The translations under genes were made by a program, and so were the position numbers. Shown here one piece after another: positions 14,775-16,712 of a stretch of 16,712 nt of DNA. The notes under the pieces were generated by a model. It was not told the DNA's origin. It worked only from the letters and a program-made list of their open reading frames with translations, and searched no databases. This DNA comes from DATKGQ01 sp035510715 (GTDB lineage: Bacteria; Patescibacteriota; Saccharimonadia; Saccharimonadales; UBA4665), in NCBI GenBank assembly GCA_035510715.1, contig DATKGQ010000035.1:1-16712 (forward strand), in the 5' to 3' direction. How positions within the stretch are numbered: the stretch's first letter is position 1; each line of letters opens with the position of its first letter.

Positions 14775-16560
14775 ATCTGCTCCTTAGGCCGATCTGCTCA
14801 TTCATTAAATCTAGGTTGCTATTGAAATATGGGTCATGCCAATTTAGATACGGACGATAATAGTCTAGAGAATGGTCATAATCTAATTGTATGCCATTAT
14901 TGTATGTCCCGACAGAAGCACTCTCGTAATGAATCAATTCCACGAATGGCCAGTAAACGTTACGATAACCCTTTTTAAACAAACTTATCCCTAGTGCTAC
15001 GTCGCTACCGGCAACTGTAAAAACTTCATCAAGGCCACCAGCTTCATCATATTTACTGGTTTTTATTGCCAAACAGGCTCCGGTTACGGCCAGATAGTTA
15101 CGCGGCCAACTGGGCAGGCCGAAATCTGTCCAGTCGTTGGGTTGTCTGCGCCTGAACACATGTCCAGCCATGGTTTTCATGCCCAAAATAACACCTGCGT
15201 GCTGAATAGTTTTATTTGGATAATATAGCAGCGACCCGACGGCTCCAGTAGCTGGCTGGCTGGCTACGCCTATCAGTTCTTCAAGCCAACTGTCCGTAAT
15301 AATTTCTGTGTCATTATTTAGCAACACCAAAAATGTTCCATTCGCTTGTGTTCGGCCGAAGTTATTTATCTTTGAGTAATTAAATGGATGATCCCAGGTA
15401 TATATCTTGCAGTGCTTTTCTTGACGAAGTTGATCAAGGTATAAATGTGTTTCTTGCTCAACGCTATTGTTGGATATGAGTATAATCTCGTAGTTTTTGT
15501 AGCTAGTTTTGGCCAATATACTGCCGACACACTGCCTTAATAAATCCGGTTTATCTTTAAACGGTATGATTATAGAAACCTTTGGCTGATGCTCTGGTAG
15601 TCGAAACCTCAAACGGTAGTTGGTGGGTCTATTTGGAATTTCTATCACGTCAGCCAAAATTCCGCGCCTTTTCACTGCATCTTTAAGGGCTCGCTGACCG
15701 GCTCGATCGGCATAGTTTTTTTCCTTAACAGTTTTAGCAGTTGATCCTTCGGCGAGTCTCCAGTGATATAAAATTTTGGGTATATGCTTTATGTTATTGG
15801 TGTTTTCAGTTAAGCGAAGTAAGAGATCAAAATCCTGTGCACCATCAAAGCCAGTACGCATACCCCCAACCTTATCTATCATAGTCCGACGCACAACTAA
15901 TAAATGATTTATATAATTTACTCCCAACAATAGCTCGGGCGACCAATCAGGCTTGAAGAAAGGTATGAGCCTCTCCCTGCCGTCGTCACTAAGTTTATCC
16001 TCGTCTGAATAGAGTAGGTCGACAGTCGGATCTTCCGATATTACCTTTGCAACCTCATTCAAAGCATATAACGAGAAAACGTCATCATGATCTAGGAAGG
16101 TAACATATTCACCCGTGGCCTTCTTTAGGCCCTCATTAGTATTCATAACTATGCCTTGATTGTCTCTAATGCTAACGTAGGTAATGCGTTTGTCGCGTTT
16201 TGTTAAACTTGCGATTCTTTGTCTGGCATCTAGCTCGGTTGAGCCATCAGCTAAACACAGCTGCCAATTTTGGTAAACCTGCCCTACTACGGACTCAACA
16301 AGCGGAACTAGGTATTTGTCCGGAGTGTTATAGCAGGGAACGACGATGCTGATGAGTGGTCCTTCATGAGCTCTGTTGGTTGTGGACCAAATGGAAGGTT
16401 CACACTGCTTTATCCATTGATCGTACGTAATATCGGCGCTATTAACAGCAATGAACTGCCTGTCCTTAAGAGAGTTATACATTTTTTTGGCAGCTTTTCT
16501 TCTTCTCGAACCGTTAGGCAAAATAAAGTTAATACTTCCTCTCATACTCATACCCAACAT
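14767..16560 (-). CDS. Two-domain family 2 glycosyltransferase
   Basis: 597 residues with two GT-A domains in tandem. Domain 1 (about 68-310): ISIVVPCYNTP (70-80), LADGSTELD (103-111), NQGIVMNTNEGLKKATGEYVTF with DHDD at 157-160, LYSDEDKL (183-190) and FDGAQDFDLLLRL (238-250), then YHWR. Domain 2 (about 327-597): VSIIIPFKDKPDLL (328-341), LISNNSVE (361-368), VLLNNDTEI (412-420), and AGSDVALGISLFKKGYRN (517-534) before the conserved IHYES (543-547). Both acidic motifs are present, so both domains may be active, as in bifunctional rhamnan- and O-antigen-type transferases that build a repeat. There is no membrane helix. Met1, Met4 and Met6 are all possible starts; an extended -10 box ends seven bases before Met4, favouring that one. 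First gene of an operon with the WsaF-like gene. Confidence 0.9.
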   Translation of the reverse strand: MLGMSMRGSINFILPNGSRRRKAAKKMYNSLKDRQFIAVNSADITYDQWIKQCEPSIWSTTNRAHEGPLISIVVPCYNTPDKYLVPLVESVVGQVYQNWQLCLADGSTELDARQRIASLTKRDKRITYVSIRDNQGIVMNTNEGLKKATGEYVTFLDHDDVFSLYALNEVAKVISEDPTVDLLYSDEDKLSDDGRERLIPFFKPDWSPELLLGVNYINHLLVVRRTMIDKVGGMRTGFDGAQDFDLLLRLTENTNNIKHIPKILYHWRLAEGSTAKTVKEKNYADRAGQRALKDAVKRRGILADVIEIPNRPTNYRLRFRLPEHQPKVSIIIPFKDKPDLLRQCVGSILAKTSYKNYEIILISNNSVEQETHLYLDQLRQEKHCKIYTWDHPFNYSKINNFGRTQANGTFLVLLNNDTEIITDSWLEELIGVASQPATGAVGSLLYYPNKTIQHAGVILGMKTMAGHVFRRRQPNDWTDFGLPSWPRNYLAVTGACLAIKTSKYDEAGGLDEVFTVAGSDVALGISLFKKGYRNVYWPFVELIHYESASVGTYNNGIQLDYDHSLDYYRPYLNWHDPYFNSNLDLMNEQIGLRSRYE

Positions 16561-16567
16561 TGTATCA
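16559..16567 (-). promoter_or_regulatory. Extended -10 promoter of the two-domain glycosyltransferase gene
   Basis: On the minus strand TGATACAAT is a perfect extended -10 (TGN plus TACAAT). It overlaps the first ATG (16560) by two bases and lies seven bases before the second in-frame ATG (Met4, 16551). If it is used, the message would begin at or near Met4 and be leaderless. No good -35 is visible. Confidence 0.48.
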
Positions 16568-16628
16568 TCCGAAGAACACTAGCATGATCTGTTATTGATG
16601 TACGAATAACTTTTACGTTGGCTTGCGT

Positions 16629-16712
16629 TTAGGGTCTAGCCACAACGCTGGAACTTTGCTTCTTAATAATGTAGGCCTGCCCATTCATGTTTGGAATACA
16701 TAACTTGTCGGC
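16629..16712 (-). CDS. Possible C-terminal end of a further minus-strand gene, cut by window edge
   Basis: From the right edge leftward one minus-strand frame stays open for 27 codons and ends in TAA at 16629-16631; the other two minus frames close sooner. It would read ADKLCIPNMNGQAYIIKK and then a polar Ser/Val tail ending ARP. I recognise no family. The 68 bases between it and the next gene carry that gene's promoter. Such a short frame could be chance. Confidence 0.28.
   Translation of the reverse strand, partial: ADKLCIPNMNGQAYIIKKQSSSVVARP

Noticed and set aside
1..16712. Recoded UGA (Gly), as in some other candidate-phylum bacteria
   Set aside because: TGA closes several genes at the expected family length, including rfbD, the GT2 at 2606 and the 6575 gene, and no conserved gene contains internal in-frame TGA.
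1..16712. tRNA, rRNA, CRISPR arrays, insertion sequences or attachment sites
   Set aside because: None seen in the short intergenic regions; no transposase or integrase frame and no direct repeat series.

Overview
The window is a surface-polysaccharide and cell-surface locus from a bacterium with a compact genome. Gene starts overlap stops (TAATG, ATGA, GTGA), intergenic gaps are small, and TGA is used as a normal stop. Several protein types resemble those I associate with Candidatus Saccharibacteria and other Patescibacteria: the 800-residue secreted protein with a lysozyme-like head, tandem DUF2142 proteins, and an actinobacterial-style RmlC. That assignment is an inference from style; no marker gene is present.

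Layout. (1) Positions 2-2225, plus strand: the end of a dTDP-L-rhamnose operon, rfbC (cut by the window edge), rfbD and rfbA, translationally coupled; rfbB is not in view. (2) 2244-3286, minus strand: a DUF2304 membrane protein and a dolichyl-phosphate-type family 2 glycosyltransferase, coupled by ATGA. (3) 3416-4285, plus: a single family 2 glycosyltransferase. (4) 4357-7537, plus: gmd, a ColD-like PLP 3-dehydratase with His where aminotransferases have Lys, and a GDP-fucose-synthase-type epimerase/reductase. Together these fit GDP-L-colitose synthesis rather than plain GDP-L-fucose. (5) 7585-10393: a small multidrug-resistance/EamA-like membrane protein facing a DUF2142 membrane protein, then a second, decayed version of the same pair. 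One DUF2142 copy has lost its N-terminal 40%, and it abuts a remnant of the second small transporter. (6) 10487-13467, plus: two secreted or surface proteins, a membrane-anchored Ig-like protein and a large lysozyme-like repeat protein, coupled by GTGA. (7) 13464-16560, minus: a two-domain family 2 glycosyltransferase and a WsaF-like rhamnosyltransferase, overlapping by 8 bases. A short stretch at the right edge may be the end of another minus-strand gene.

Working together, the rml genes would supply dTDP-L-rhamnose to the WsaF-like enzyme and probably to the two-domain transferase. The gmd cassette would supply a GDP-deoxysugar (colitose or fucose). The GT2/DUF2304 pair and the DUF2142 and small-transporter genes look like lipid-linked sugar transfer and translocation parts. 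The secreted proteins are plausible surface partners or glycan acceptors. No flippase, polymerase, ABC exporter or initiating transferase is in view, and neither are tRNA or rRNA genes, CRISPR arrays or transposases. No stretch over 300 bases lacks a gene.

Several starts lie exactly 6 bases after a TANNNT box without a clear Shine-Dalgarno site, suggesting leaderless transcripts next to ordinary SD-led ones.
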